NCBI GenBank assembly: GCA_011317545.1 | Contig: WUJK01000001.1 | Location: forward strand, 558,001-622,000 | DNA length: 64,000 bases | Source: Coniella vitis | Taxonomy: Eukaryota > Ascomycota > Sordariomycetes > Diaporthales > Schizoparmaceae | Direction: 5' to 3' | Shown: positions 12,490 to 25,032 of the stretch, one piece after another | Numbering within the stretch: the stretch's first letter is position 1 | How the letters are laid out: each line of letters opens with the position of its first letter | Notes under the pieces: model-generated | Told to the model about the DNA's origin: nothing | The model's database searches: none | The model's input: the letters and a program-made list of their open reading frames with translations, nothing else | Program-made: the position numbers and the translations under genes

Positions 12490-14222
12490 AGCTGTTGGTC
12501 TTTGTTTTTGTTTCGGTGCGTGTTGTGCTGGGTGTTGAGGCAAAAAAGGAGGATAGAGTCAGACGATATACTTCAGTGGTTGTGGGCAGGGTTAATTACG
12601 GATTTATAGAAAAGAAAGGATGGAGGTCGCTGGGATAGATGCTTTTGTGTGGATGGGAGGGGGAGGGGAAAGGATAGATTTTTTGCTCTTTTGATGAGTG
12701 AGGAGCTGAAGATACTGTTATTGCGTTATGACTTTATAATTGTTTGCATGTCGTACATACTCACTTTACACCACACTACTTCTACTACCAGATACAAGAT
12801 GAGATAGGTGGTCAGAGCTAGAAGGGATGGATGGCCGGTATATATGTATATCTATATATCTTGAAAAGGACTAAAAGTGCAGCGGGCTGTTTTAAGCGGG
12901 CAAGGATCCGGGAAATAGAGTAGAGCCATGCGAGGATACGGGCTTTTTTGTTAAGCACCGACGCTGTTTTGTCAAAGGATGTCGTTGTTGTTCAAGATGG
13001 TCTTGGTGTATGCAATAGGTGATGGGGGCCGGTGCGGTGGCGTATGGGATCGTGATGCGGAAAAGGGGATATAGCGGTTTAGGAGGGGAGTGGGCGTCCG
13101 TCCGTCCTTTTCTTTCACTTCTTCTTGTTTCTTTTTTCATTTCTTTTTTTTTTTCTTTCCCCTTTGGTGGTTAGCAAATAATACATACTACTCACCATCT
13201 GGACATCCTCATCATACATACATTAGTCCACGACAAACAACCTTGTGTGCTCTCCGACTTATTTTGCGAGTCACATGAAACTGTCAAGATCCGATCTGTC
13301 GAATCTCTCTAACGTTACATGTAGTTTCTTCAGACATATATATATTGATATAGCACTTGAGGCAGGTCGAATTCGACACTACTTCCCCCCCGATATCATG
13401 TATCATTGCTTCTCACCATCCTTACCGATGGAGATGCTGCTCTTTCATGTCGAGCAAGAATCAAGAATTCTGCTCCAAAAGGTCGTGAGAATATCTGCAA
13501 AAACAACTTTTTGACTTGGACACAGGCGGAACAAGCGAACTACGTACCAAAAACCTATCTTGTTTACAGAGTACCAGCAGGCGACACCATCCAAAATCCC
13601 CCACCACAATACTACAACCATCATAAACGCACAAGGCGTTTACCACCAAGAATTCACAGTCTCACAACGCCGGTGGATGAACATAAAAATTGCATTGATC
13701 ATCTGAGCTAAGCCATATCGCTAGTTTGGTTCGACGTCTCGGGTCAATGTGTATCGCTGAGCCCATCTGTGGTGTATAGATCGATATCAATCCGCTTCGG
13801 ATATGCAACATACCGAGAGTGCTCCTGCGCTTGTCCGTGTACTGCGCCGGAATTGTGTATAGACTCCAAGCAAACTAAAAAATATAACAAAGCGACACAA
13901 TCAAAAGTTTCTTAATCCCAGAGACTGATCAGTCGTCATTCTCCATGAGTCTCTAAAGTGGTGACCAAATCGTACCTTCAACAGCATGGGATTCATGCCT
14001 GGGGAAAAGCCAGGTCCATGTCGAGATGGAGCTTTCCATCAGGAGAAAAGTTCCTATCCCCAGCGACAACCCCATCCGCAGAGGCTTCCAGTAGCGGCAA
14101 GGTTTCCACTGCCAGCGACTTGTCCGTTGCCAGCGAAGTTGCCGTTGGTACCCAGACTTGCATTGGCAGCCCGACTCCTATTGACGCAATAGGCCACTAA
14201 ATCTGCGACAGCACCAAGTTGA
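12490..14222. other. intergenic, EPT1 3' flank
   Basis: No gene seen. AT-rich terminator-like sequence follows the stop, with ATATAT-type tracts at about 12841-12860 and T-runs near 13140-13160. A minus-strand open frame 14054-14407 overlaps the end of the coiled-coil locus in a shifted frame and may be a former continuation of it. It is rich in Gly/Asn and not recognisable. Confidence 0.45.
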
Positions 14223-15107
14223 TCACGACACGCGACCGTGACCGTGACCGTGACTACCAGCCTGGGACATAGCCTGGTCAGCCTCTTTCTCAGCTCTGGC
14301 TGCAGGACTGGATTGTTGTCTGCCGGGCCGCGTGCACATCTCGCCCTCTCTGCAGCCCATGTTGTACCATGGGCGCAGTACTTCAATAGACCGGCGAAGT
14401 CCCCCACGGGGTTTCAGAGCTTCATTGTCCACACGCTGAGTAGACGCTCTCAGCTTCTGGCCCAGGCGGAGCATCTTCCACTGGAGCTCTGGAATGGCAC
14501 CGGCAGCCACGACGAGAGATAATTCCTCCTCTTTGTCGACGTTTATCTCCTGTATTGTGCGATTGGAAGCAGCCTGCGCCAGTAATCGGCAAGTATCGTG
14601 CGTCAGAAATTTCCTTGTTTCAAAGTTGAAGAGTTCCATGTTGCGGCTTTGCATAAATTTCTGCCATTCCCGATCTTGCATCTCGCTTCCATGCTTGAAC
14701 AAATCATACTGAGCGACGTCATATCTATGCAGATTCAGGAGATACTCCTGGATTGCCTCGGCATGGCAGGCAGCCTCGAAGTCGCGCTGCTGCTGCAGCT
14801 TGTTGTAGGCGGCTTCGGTGTTGGACACGGCTCGCGAGCAGATATTCATCATCTTCACCACGTCATTCAATTCCGGCTGGAACTTGGTAACAGATACGTG
14901 GTCTTTGTACGTTTTTAACAACCCGTTGTACTCATCTCGCTGACGCATTAGGTTCTCCAGGTCGAGTTTGGCTCTGTTCAGTATGGTCCAGTCGAGAGGC
15001 GAGGTGTCGAGGGCCTTATCCTAAAGCATTTGCAAGCGCTTAGCAGCCTTGTGAAACAACTGGCATCTGGTCGAGAGGGTCAAGTTAATGCACAAGTTTC
15101 GTGGAGT
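14223..15107 (-). pseudogene. coiled-coil protein gene with an in-frame stop, function unknown
   Basis: The open frame runs from ATG 14948 to 14223 (241 residues), mostly helical with heptad-like spacing (RQRDEYNGLLKTYKDHV, SNTEAAYNKLQQQRDFEAA). The same frame stays protein-like upstream of this ATG: it reads KALDTSPLDWTILNRAKLD, then a TAG at 15023-15021, then a further helical stretch (CQLFHKAAKRLQML) up to about 15107. A single C-to-T change from CAG would restore continuity, so I read this as a gene broken by one nonsense codon. Alternatively TTTAG is a 3' splice site and an upstream exon (perhaps the ATG at about 15369) joins here; the phase of that candidate does not fit directly. The C-terminal 60 residues are low-complexity and may be out of the original frame. 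I do not recognise the family. Confidence 0.4.
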
Positions 15108-18100
15108 TTAAATCTGAGTGGCAAAAGGACGAACCAAACTCGGTAAGGGGAAAAAAAAAATAATGACATCCGAAGGGAACAGAGAGTGTTGTAGCCTAGA
15201 GCCCTGTGTTCGGTCAAGTATATAGCGAGCAAAAGTGCCACAATCAAGCAATAAGTGAATGACGGAGCAATGATCTATGCGACGCGATTAACGACAAGAC
15301 CAGTTTACATACCGGTCGGATATACCATCCTGGACGTTATCAACGTCCATCTTCTTTGTCGCCGACATATAGCTAGCCAAGGACCTGAGGGGTGGGGCAA
15401 TGAAGCTTTGGTTTATGTTTTGCGTTGGGGTGATATAAAATACTAATATACTGTGATCATGCAGCTTGGATGAATATGGTTCTTCGATGTTGTTGTAGCC
15501 TGAGTGGAGAGCCGCGGCTCGACGCGTTGGTTGTGACTCAACGTACAACAGAGTCACTGCCAACCTGCGGTTGCAACAAGAAGGTGCAAGAGGGGGAGAT
15601 GAACTGGAGGAAGATCCAAGACCAAGATTGCTCTCAACTTCGGGGAGAAGCAAGGGGATGTTACGGTGCAACGCTGCAAATCTAAAACGAAGCCGCGTCA
15701 CCGCCAACCCAGCACGGTGTTCTAGAGATGCATAAGTGGTAAGGATACTACCTGGGTAGCTATTGCTGAGGTGTCTAGAACGAGATAAGGTCACCATTCG
15801 CCAGGCTGTCCGAATACTGGCCAGAGTCATTGAGCCGGTCACGGAAACAACCGATTACCTGAGAGCGACTGACAAGTTAAGTATTTACCGTGAAGCGAGC
15901 CGCGTGTGAAGCTTTCCCTCTAGGTACTTCTGGTGGAGGACTGCTCTGATTTCCACCACCCAAAGGAGATCTGGGCAGGTCCAGAACAGTAGTGACACGG
16001 TCTTCTATCGCGTATCGCAACTGCCGTGGAGGCGTGAGAATCGAACCTGTCATGACGAAATTATGTTTTAAATGGGGGCTCTACTTCTGAGCGCACGGGC
16101 GCGAAAGGGGGTGTCTTTCGCCCAAATCTTTGGTATCTACAAATGAAAATATGCTTGCGGTAGATCCCCGACTGTTCTGGTTCGAAATTTCGGATTCCTC
16201 AGTCCTGCGGCGTCAAGATTTCCATGGCGGGTTCGTTCCTGCTCACTACACATCGTGATCATAGCTCTGCGGGAAAACCTCAAATGGCAAGTCTTGGCCG
16301 CTGAACCCTCTCTCTTACTAAAGTGCAGATGAAGCAATGACATGCCGCACTGACCGCCTCGGAACAGTAAACACCGTCCTTGTATCGGCTAGCACCAGCA
16401 CCGCCATAGCCCAACGTATCGTCAGCAAAACCAGAGTCGCTAGTTCGTTTTACAGATCATGTGTGGTTGATCCGATTATTGACGAGGGTGCGGAAAGTGG
16501 TATGCCTGCCGTGCCAGGGCATTGTGCAGTACGCCTAGCCTTGTGCCGGGTGTGTAGTGCACTTAGACGAGGCTAGGGATGGCCCGTGCGGTCGGCCAGC
16601 GCTGATTGGCTGCGTCCGGTAACGGCACCGCTTGGAAGCTCGTTGAACACGCTGGAAAATCAAATGCAGATTGATGATTTGTTCGCGAAGATGGCTGCTG
16701 TTGCATGTATTTTTGCTAATAGGCGTCCATGGCAGGACTATATTTTTTCTTCCTCTTAATCAAGTCTTGTCTCGTTCAGTTGGAACTCACAAGGATCCAA
16801 GCGTGGCACCTACGTTCATAGGTGCATGCACACAAGGCTCGCTCGTTTTTTCGCTGCTTGTCAAAAGAAGAAAAATGCAGAATACCACCCCATACAGCAC
16901 CCAACCCAGCCCGTCACCAACCCGCTCCGGCCTGTAGTCCTCGTTTTGACTTGAAACCCGATCAGTACATAGTACTTAATCACTGAGACGATTGAGGCAC
17001 GATGAACACAGTTCTATGGCTTGGCAGTAGGGATGGATGGACGGATAAATAAACGGATCTGGGTCTAATAGTTCCCACTTTGGACGATCCCAAGGTGGAT
17101 TTCACGCTTTGCACGAGCACGAAGCACGAGCGGAACCGTTGTGGGCTCTTTTGCTCGCACGTCGGAGGCGGCCGCCGTGTTTTATTCTTTTGTGTTGATG
17201 CTTGGTGATTTGGGCTCATAGCTTGCAAGTGCTCTTGCGTCCTCAAGCACGCAACTCACTTGTTTGGTCCCGTCACATGAGTGATTGCCAGCGCATATAG
17301 TTCAAGACTCTGTGCCTGGCAATGCCACTCAAGCTTCCCCTGGAAGGGTAGTATGGAAGATCGAGGCAACAGCCCCTGTTCTCTTATTTCTTGAACATCG
17401 TGATTCACCTTGAACTAGAAGAGCCAAAGTGGGAATCGGGTAACTTGGCCGATTCAGTATGGAGGTGCAAATGGAATCGACGGTGATGCGCAGTCCGGGA
17501 TGCTACTGGCATTGACGAGGCCCCAACATCCCTGACATACATAGTATAACATAGGAGTATTAATGTTGTCCTTTTTCTGGGTCCAATTCGCAAGAATGGC
17601 GAGAAAATGTGGAGCCGTTTGGTTTCCTGCCTCGTTAGTCGCGAAGGCGAGAGCAAAGGGCAATGAGAATGTGGTAGACTCGGGCTTCAGAGGAGAAACG
17701 CGAAAGAGCGACGACGACCAGGAAGGACAGAGTGTACTCTGTACCTCTTGTCAAAGTTGTTATCTTGGCTCGCGTGCAGCTGGTGACTTGGGTGCTTTTG
17801 GGTGTGTTGTTGATTGCTCGCTCGTTGGGTTCTCGACGACGCTTGAACTGTGTTTATTTATGAGGGAGGCAAAAAGGTAAATTGCTGAGTCAGCTAATCA
17901 AAGCCCCAGCGCCTCAGTGGCTGAGGACTTCAGGAACCGTTCAAACAGGGAGAGAAGAACAGAACAGAGATTCGGAACAAGACGCAGCTCTAGAAGGAGT
18001 AGACCGAGTTCAAATACAAAAGAAACGCATGTCACTGTCAATGCAGGATCTTACTACTTTCTTCCTTGGGAAGGGCCGTGAAAGGTTTTTGTTGTCGAAA

Positions 18101-19263
18101 CGCCGAGAGGTACCGAGAATTCATCGAGCAGGTTCCAAGGGCTCGCTCATTGGTGCCAAAAGTGGAGCTGATAAATCTGACTCGGACGGGTGGCACCGGA
18201 GTCCACACCGGGCCAGGCGGTCTTGCCTATGCTGCGGGAAACTGTCGGAAAAGCTGTGAGGGTTTTGACGAAGAAGGCATTTGGGTTAATTTTGGGATGC
18301 GAAGGCAATGGAGGGATGGAACAGGTAAAGGCTTCAACTTGAAACCAATGCCATGTGGTTCCCGCTACTATAGAGTCAGGTGGTGAGCAGAGTTGCCCTA
18401 GCAGCCTTGCGTTGCATCACTGTAAATGACAGCACGTGCCAGTAAAGAAGAAAGCCTGGGGCTTGTGACAGGCAGTGACAGCAGCGGAGACAGCGCTATG
18501 GCTGGCTCGGGTTAGCGCTGCAACAGGACTCCCAGGACTACATAGTACTATCGCCAGTACACTCCGAAATAACCCCATCTGGGAAGTCGTTGGCTCGCTG
18601 CCAAAACACGCCTGGGTCTGCCATTTTTTGTGGCATACTGCATGCAGTATATGAAAAAGAGAGATCAAATAACATATCAAAAGTATGCAGAAGGAGAAAA
18701 TAACAACAACCAGAGAGTGCACAGATGCAAGTACTCCACCACAGTACTTGTACTTCTGGCCTGTACTATGCACTCTGCTGCGAGCCCTGTCATTGACCAA
18801 TCAAACGCGCGAAATTCGCTGCAGGTGCGTCACAGTTACGGTACAGCAGGATACCTTAGTACCCGGTACCTCAGCCCTACCAGACTTCCCGAACCATCTC
18901 CATTACGCAACTTGACGACGCCGAGTTGACCTCAACCCCGTCTTTTTCTGCTCTTGGGTACCGAGTACTTGCCATCCCGACACCACAGATCAGCATGGAG
19001 ATGGGGCCGGTGCTCGCCTTTGGCTCTCGTCAGAATGAGCGACTGGGCCTGGTCCAGAGGCAACGGAGCCAAGCTGATGATGATATATAAGATGGTGAGC
19101 CCCTCGTGCTGCCCTGTGTGCCAATCTCCACCAGCCTCAACACCATCATTAATATCCCCATCCCCGCAGTCTTTGGACATTCATCCACCTTGTTACTTGG
19201 GTGCTCTCGTTCACCATCGCCAAGGCACGCCTCTCACACCCACCGCTGGATCTAGCTTCCATC
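15108..19263. other. gene-poor stretch of 4.2 kb
   Basis: No gene could be supported. The minus-strand frame 15288-15842 begins in low-value sequence and may contain one short exon near 15311-15369, but no full structure could be built. TACATAGTA-type elements lie at 16965-16975, 17538-17546 and 18539-18550. The last about 250 bases form the probable promoter and leader of the MFS gene at 19264; a GTG-initiated extension to 19201 is not used. Confidence 0.45.
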
Positions 19264-20973
19264 ATGGCCACCCCGCAACATGCTCAGGGCCATCCTGAGC
19301 GGCCCTCATCGCCCACATCGCCCGTGACTCTGGTCCGCACCGAGACCACCCGCAGTCTCCAAGAGATGGGCCTGGCTGCCAGCCCCGAGCGCATAGATAT
19401 CAACTACCCAGAAGTCGGCCGTCCAGCCCAGCCCGTCTTCCCTGAAGAATACAACATCGAGACCCGCACCGGCCTTGTCCCTGAAGAGGCCCTCGAGCAG
19501 GTCCGCTCAGGAACCGCTGCCGCTGCCGCCGCCGACGCCGACGACTTGTCCGTCTCGGACATACCACCAGCGCGCGACCTCGAAAAGTACCGGACGGCCG
19601 AGTTTGTCACCTTCAAGATCGGAGACCCGTCGAACCCGCACAACTGGTCCCGCGCCTACAAGTGGTATGTCACCATGGTCGCCGCCGTTGTTGTCGTCAG
19701 CGTCGCTTTCGGTTCTGCCATTGTGACGGGCGGCCTGGGCCTGATCGAGGATCGGTACAATGTCTCGCTGGAAGTCGCCAATCTGACGTGCTCCATTATG
19801 GTCTGTGGCTTTGCCGTCGGTCCTTTGCTGTGGTCGCCCCTCTCAGAAATCATTGGTCGTCGCCCCGTCTACATCATCTCCTTTGCCCTCTACACCATCT
19901 TCCAGATCCCCTGCGCATTGTCGCCCAACATTGGCGGCCTTCTCGTGTGCCGCTTCCTCAGCGGCGTTTTCTCCAGCTCGGGTCTGTCTCTGGCTGGTGG
20001 CACGATTGCCGACATTTGGCAGATTGAAGACCGCGGCAACGCCATTGCCTACTTTGCCGCTGCTCCTTACTGCGGTCCCGTCCTGGGCCCCATCGTTTGC
20101 GGCTGGATCAATGTCGCCACCGGCCGCCTCGACCTCTTCTTTTGGGTCAACATGGCCTTCGCGGGCGTCGTCATGATCTTGATTGGTCTCGTCCCCGAAA
20201 CTTACAGTCCCGTCATCCTCAAGCGCCGCGCCCGCCAGATGCGCAAGGAAACAGGCAACCCAAACATCATCACCGAGCAAGAAAAAGTCAAGCTCTCTTT
20301 CGCTGAAATCGTCAAGACCAGCCTTGTCCGCCCCATTGTCATGATCCTCACCGAGCCCGTCCTCGATCTCATGTGCATGTACATTGTCCTCATCTACGCC
20401 ATGCTCTACGCCTTCTTCTTTGCTTACCCCGTCATTTTTGGCGACCTCTACGGCTACAATGACGGCCAAATCGGTCTCATGTTCATCCCCATTCTCATTG
20501 GCGCAGGCTTCGCCCTGATTGCGACACCCTACTGCGAAAAGATGTTTCGTGCAACCTGCGCCAAGCGCGCCCCGACCCCCGAAGACCGACTCCTCGGTGC
20601 CTGCATCGGCGCACCCTTCATTCCCATCTCCCTCTTCATCCTCGGCGCCACGTCGTGGAAATGGATCATTTGGGTTGGCCCAGCATCGTCAGGTATCGCC
20701 TTTGGGTTTGGCATGGTGCTTTGCTACTATTCGGTCAACAACTACATCATCGACTCGTACTCTAAATATGCTGCCTCTGCACTCGCTGCCAAGGTGTTTT
20801 TGCGGTCTGGCGGCGGTGCTGCGTTCCCACTGTTCACGACGCAAATGTATCATCGGTTGGGACTCATGTGGGCGTCATTTTTGCTTGCGTTTTTGGGCGT
20901 GGGCATGTTTTTTATCCCGTTCGGATTTTACTTTTACGGTGGCAAGTTGAGGGCGAGGTTTACCAAGGCATGA
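19264..20973 (+). CDS. MFS drug/polyamine:H+ antiporter, DHA1 class
   Basis: Intronless, 569 residues. A hydrophilic N-terminal tail of about 130 residues ends in the DPSNPHNWSRAYKW motif that marks the cytosolic entry of fungal DHA1 transporters. Twelve membrane helices follow, split by a charged central loop (RRARQMRKETGNPN). Loop 2-3 carries the MFS signature SPLSEIIGRRP, and helices 4-5 carry GGTIADIW and PYCGPVLGPIVCGW, typical of the polyamine/multidrug group (TPO1/FLU1-like). The likely role is proton-driven export of small molecules at the plasma membrane; the substrate is not predictable. The ATG at 19264 is the first in frame and is preceded by a pyrimidine-rich leader. It is the left member of a run of three MFS genes. 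Confidence 0.9.
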   Translation: MATPQHAQGHPERPSSPTSPVTLVRTETTRSLQEMGLAASPERIDINYPEVGRPAQPVFPEEYNIETRTGLVPEEALEQVRSGTAAAAAADADDLSVSDIPPARDLEKYRTAEFVTFKIGDPSNPHNWSRAYKWYVTMVAAVVVVSVAFGSAIVTGGLGLIEDRYNVSLEVANLTCSIMVCGFAVGPLLWSPLSEIIGRRPVYIISFALYTIFQIPCALSPNIGGLLVCRFLSGVFSSSGLSLAGGTIADIWQIEDRGNAIAYFAAAPYCGPVLGPIVCGWINVATGRLDLFFWVNMAFAGVVMILIGLVPETYSPVILKRRARQMRKETGNPNIITEQEKVKLSFAEIVKTSLVRPIVMILTEPVLDLMCMYIVLIYAMLYAFFFAYPVIFGDLYGYNDGQIGLMFIPILIGAGFALIATPYCEKMFRATCAKRAPTPEDRLLGACIGAPFIPISLFILGATSWKWIIWVGPASSGIAFGFGMVLCYYSVNNYIIDSYSKYAASALAAKVFLRSGGGAAFPLFTTQMYHRLGLMWASFLLAFLGVGMFFIPFGFYFYGGKLRARFTKA

Positions 20974-21535
20974 TTTTTGGTAGTGACCAAGTGTCCCAAG
21001 TGGATGGAACCTGTTACAAGCAATTGAGATGAAAAGGAAAAAGAAAAATGCGGTTGCAATTACAAAAAAAAAAAAAGAGATCTAATGGTACCCAGCAGTG
21101 CTGGAAGATGGCATAAACCCGGAATTTCGATGGGAGTATGACAAAAATTCGAAAGTGTGAGTTACCTTTTGGAAGGCTTACAGAAAAGGCGCACTGGAGT
21201 TTTGGGAGCCGTATGGGGCGTACTATAGAATAGAGTAAACATAATATCTATTTTCCAAATATTTCCTCCTCTCTCTCGCCCTCTGGCTCTCTCTTCCCCT
21301 CCCTTGCTTGTCTTTCTTCACATCTACGTAACAGAGAGCTATTTTGCTGGGCGGGCTTGCTTTTATATGGTACTTGAGTAATTACGGTCTGAACGATTCC
21401 AGCGTCTCCTGGTCTTGCTACATACGTATTCACCATCGCCATATTGCCTCTTTTTTTTTGAGACGACGAAACATGGTCTATTGATTTTCTTCCTTTTCCA
21501 TCCTCAAGGTTCAACCGAAGATGATGTCTACTCGT

Positions 21536-21575
21536 GCTTATTTCTTTCTTTCTTTCTTTCTTTCTTTCTTTTTTT
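21536..21575. repeat. TTTC microsatellite
   Basis: About eight TTTC units between the convergent transporter genes. Confidence 0.85.
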
Positions 21576-21758
21576 CTTCACTTTTCTTTCTTTCTGATTT
21601 TTATATTCTTATCAACTCTCAAGCTACACAGTAGCTGTAATATAAGCGTCATTTCATACGTAGACTTCCACCAATGACAGCACATTCATTGTCTATCACT
21701 TTCTCCTTGTTTTTCCGCACATCATGACATATTGTTGACGGTTTGATTGACCCTGGGC

Positions 21759-21763
<5 letters not shown>

Positions 21764-21813
<50 letters not shown>

Positions 21814-21816
21814 AAG
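21764..21816. repeat. compound GT/GA microsatellite
   Basis: Five to six GT units pass into more than fifteen GA units with one AAAG interruption. Confidence 0.85.
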
Positions 21817-22474
21817 TTTGTAAAATCCAACAGGATCCGCATCCGTAGCACTGCCATTTCGTTGAAAAAAAAAAAAAAAAACGTTACATCCTTGTGCAAG
21901 AGATCAGGCATCTGGGCTGGTCGACACTGGGGTCGATGCACTAGATGTCTAAAAGATATAGTAGTAGTGGTAGTCTTTGTTTATCATTGTATATATATAT
22001 CTCGATGTATTCGAGACTAATTTCCTCCGTCTGTGATATAGCCGTATCTGACTTTTTGAGTAACTTCTCTGGATAATAATCAAGGTATCCCAGGTTCCTA
22101 CCGATTTACTGCTCTAGCAACCCATTCCAAGGTCAGATAGGAAACTTCGAGTTCAGACTATATAGTAGAACTTACTCATCTTTTTGGTGTAGTTGTTGAC
22201 TACTCAAAGAATCGGACTACATGATGCTTGCCCATATTGGTAGTCTGCGTATGCGTCTTCTACATGCCAAAGATTATATGAATAAATTATTTATAGGTCG
22301 CTTTGCTTTGCACCAAGTCTTTTTGTGCTCCCGCACACCATTCCAATGATCATGATGCAGTATACATATATATAAGTATAACACAAGGACTCTTTTTCTC
22401 CAGATTCACCATTAAACTTGCAAACAAAGGAAATAAGCTAATTTTCTCGTTCTCAAAACCCTTCTTCCTCCCCA

Positions 22475-25032
22475 TTAGCCGCGTTCTGTCCGATTCTGTA
22501 TAGTTCCATATCCAGCACCGCCAGTCCGAGGAGCCTGCGAATGCACCCTCGCAAGAGGCGAAAAGCCTTCTTCTTCTTCATCCTCCTCCTCCTCCTCTTC
22601 ACGAGCAACAGAAGCGGCAGCAGCCGCCGCCCGCACCGTCAAAAGTGACCGTGTCTCCCCTTCACTCTCCTCGCTACTACTCTCCTCACCCTCCCCTTCC
22701 TCTTCCTCGTCCCCACGACGCGGGCCTTCCCCCTCCACAATATACCAAGCCGGCACAATCTGGCCCAGCGCGACGACGCCCAGGAACCAAAACGCGGGGA
22801 TGACCGTGTTGCGCTTGACACCCCACGAGAACAAGAGGCCCGAGACGGTGGGGCCGACGGCGCGGCCCATGCCCGAGAAGGTCACGGCGAAGCCGTTGAT
22901 GGTGCCGAGGATGCGCAGCGTGGGGGCGGCGTTGGTGAGGAGGATGGTCAGGCAGGGGAAGCCGACGATGACGGCGAAGCCCTTGATGATGAGGAGGAGG
23001 ATGAGGGCGGTGAATTGGTGGGTGGGGGATTCGAGGAGGGCGGTGAAGGGGATGGCGAAGTAGACGAGGGGGAAGATGAGGGCTGGAGGGTTGTTTTTTT
23101 GTGTTAGCTTATCTGATTCTTTCGAAGAGAGAGGGGGGGGAGGGGTGTTGGTGTGGCAAAGGTGGTTTGAAAAGAATTTGAAAAAAAGGTAAGAACAAAG
23201 GGAAAAAAAAAAAAAGTACAAGGAGTAGAAGGGAGATAGATTGTTGACTTACTGCCAGCCTTGAAACAATTCAACGCGCCAAACCGCCCACACACCATGG
23301 GAAACAAAAAGAACTGAATCACGCCACACGCGAACCCGTACACGGTGAAGATGGTGCCAATCTCACTCGAATCCAGCCCGTAGCCACCGGAAAAGTGGAA
23401 GGGAAAGTGCGTGTTCTCGGGCGTGTGCTTGACGCGCGGGTAGTCGAGAAAGGCGGGCAGGAGCTGGTCAAAGGCGACGGCGTGCAGGGCGAGAAACGTG
23501 TACGCAACGATGTTGGTCATGACTTGCGGGGTGAAGATTTCACGCATGGTTGGCTTTCTGTTGGTGTTGTTGTGGCTGCTGCTGCGTTGAGTCTTGCTCT
23601 TGGTGGTTACCTGGACGCCGTTGTTGGAGGGCTTGTTGGTGTTGTTGTTATCATTGGAGGCCAACAGAGGTGTGGCGGCCTCGGTGTCGAGGTACGCTGA
23701 GATCTGTTGGGCATGGTGCCGCTTCTTGCTCTTGGAAAACGGCCTCGAGATCTTTTCACCCAGCGCAATGCCCCAGTCCTTTTCATCGCGCTTGGTCTCG
23801 AGCGTCTCGCGGAGGAAAAGCGTGGCGACAATGACGGAAATGGCGAAAAAGACACCGGCTACGAGGTTGGGCAGCAAAAAGGGGAACTTGTTGAAGAGCC
23901 AGCTGTTGCCAAAGAGGGCTGGGTATTGCTGCGCAGGGCGGGCAAAGAAGCCGCCAAACGAAGGGCCAAAGATGGAGCCGACGTTCCACACCAGGGGCAT
24001 GAGGGAAAAGGCCCGCGGCTGCAGTTCTTTCCAGGGGACCATTTCTGCGACCATTGTGCGTATTATGCCGACTATGGTGTTGGCAAGCAAAGAAGCAGCT
24101 TGTTAGCCCATTCATAGGGAGATGGATCGGGATGCTTGGATGATGGGGAACACAAGACAAGCAAAACATACCATTGCCGTTACCCAGACCCATGAGAAAG
24201 CGAGAGACAAAGGCCTGGGTCAGGGTCGTCGAAGTGCCCCAGAGCAAAAAGCAAAGCATGACGTTGACGAGGCCAATGAGAATGGTGGGCTTGCGGCCAA
24301 TCTTGTCCGAGAGGCCACCCCACAGCACGGCGCAGAGGCTTTGCGAGACGGAAAAGGTCGAGCCGATCATGCCGGCCCATTTGGCAACATTGTTCTCGGG
24401 GACGCCAAAGCTCTTGATCATTTCGGGGAGGTAGGGGAAGACGGAGGTCAGGGCCAGCGGCTCGGCGAATCTGACGACGGCTAGACGAGTGAGAGGGAGA
24501 CCAGACCACGTCGAGAGTTAGCCCAACATGCTCGCGAAAAAAAAGAAAAAAGTTCAAGGGGGTACCTGAGCCTCTGCTGTGGTTTTCTTCGCTCTTGCTC
24601 GCATCGCTGCAGCCGTGACTCGTTCTGATCCTGGCGCGCAAAGATATCTCGTGCCGTTGTGGCAGTACTGGCGGTCCGCCTTTACGCTTTGCGGATGAAA
24701 GGGGCAGCCATCCAGCGGACTCGAAGAAGAAATGGACTCATCTCGTGTCACTGCAACAATAGAAGGGACGGTACAAGCGACGAGGGATACACCACAAGAA
24801 CAGACCCCAGGACGACAAATGCTTCACTTGAGGCCTGACCACACAGTTTTGAAGATGCCCAGCAGCAGCAGCAGCAGAGAAAGAAGAAAAAGCAGGAGCA
24901 GCAGGAGGAGGAGTGGTAGTTGGTTCGAACAAAGTATCATGTCGACCGTCAGTGTCACGGTGGCTGTTGCTTACCCAGGATCGAGAGTTGCTCGACAGGC
25001 AGTTTCGCCTTGCCGTACGGTGAAGGAGACAT
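22475..25032 (-). CDS. MFS transporter, TCR/YCR023C-like class
   Basis: Four exons: 25032-24975, 24480-24172, 24071-23253 and 23082-22475; all junctions are GT-AG and phase 1, giving 597 residues. The N-terminus (KLPVEQLSILAVVRFAEPLA) is rejoined across the first intron, which at 494 nt is unusually long here. Motif A is GGLSDKIGRKP at 74-84 and motif C is GSIFGPSFGG. A long central loop (Asn/Ser/Lys-rich) separates helices 1-6 from 7-12, and the tail ends in a strongly acidic Glu-rich stretch. The family (fungal relatives of bacterial tetracycline/multidrug exporters) exports small molecules; the substrate is unknown. The first ATG was chosen because the short exon supplies the family-typical start of helix 1. 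It converges with the DHA1 gene at 19264 and is followed upstream by a deleted sugar transporter on the same strand. Confidence 0.87.

Larger units (their letters stand above)
20974..22474. other. intergenic between convergent MFS genes, microsatellite-rich
   Basis: The 3' flanks of both neighbours meet here. No gene seen. The stretch has an A-run at 21063-21075, a TTTC microsatellite at about 21540-21570, a GT/GA microsatellite at about 21764-21816 and an A-run at 21865-21881. Confidence 0.6.

Noticed and set aside
16021..16080. Possible tRNA T-arm on the minus strand (GGTTCGATTC)
   Set aside because: The stem does not pair and no anticodon or acceptor stem could be found.
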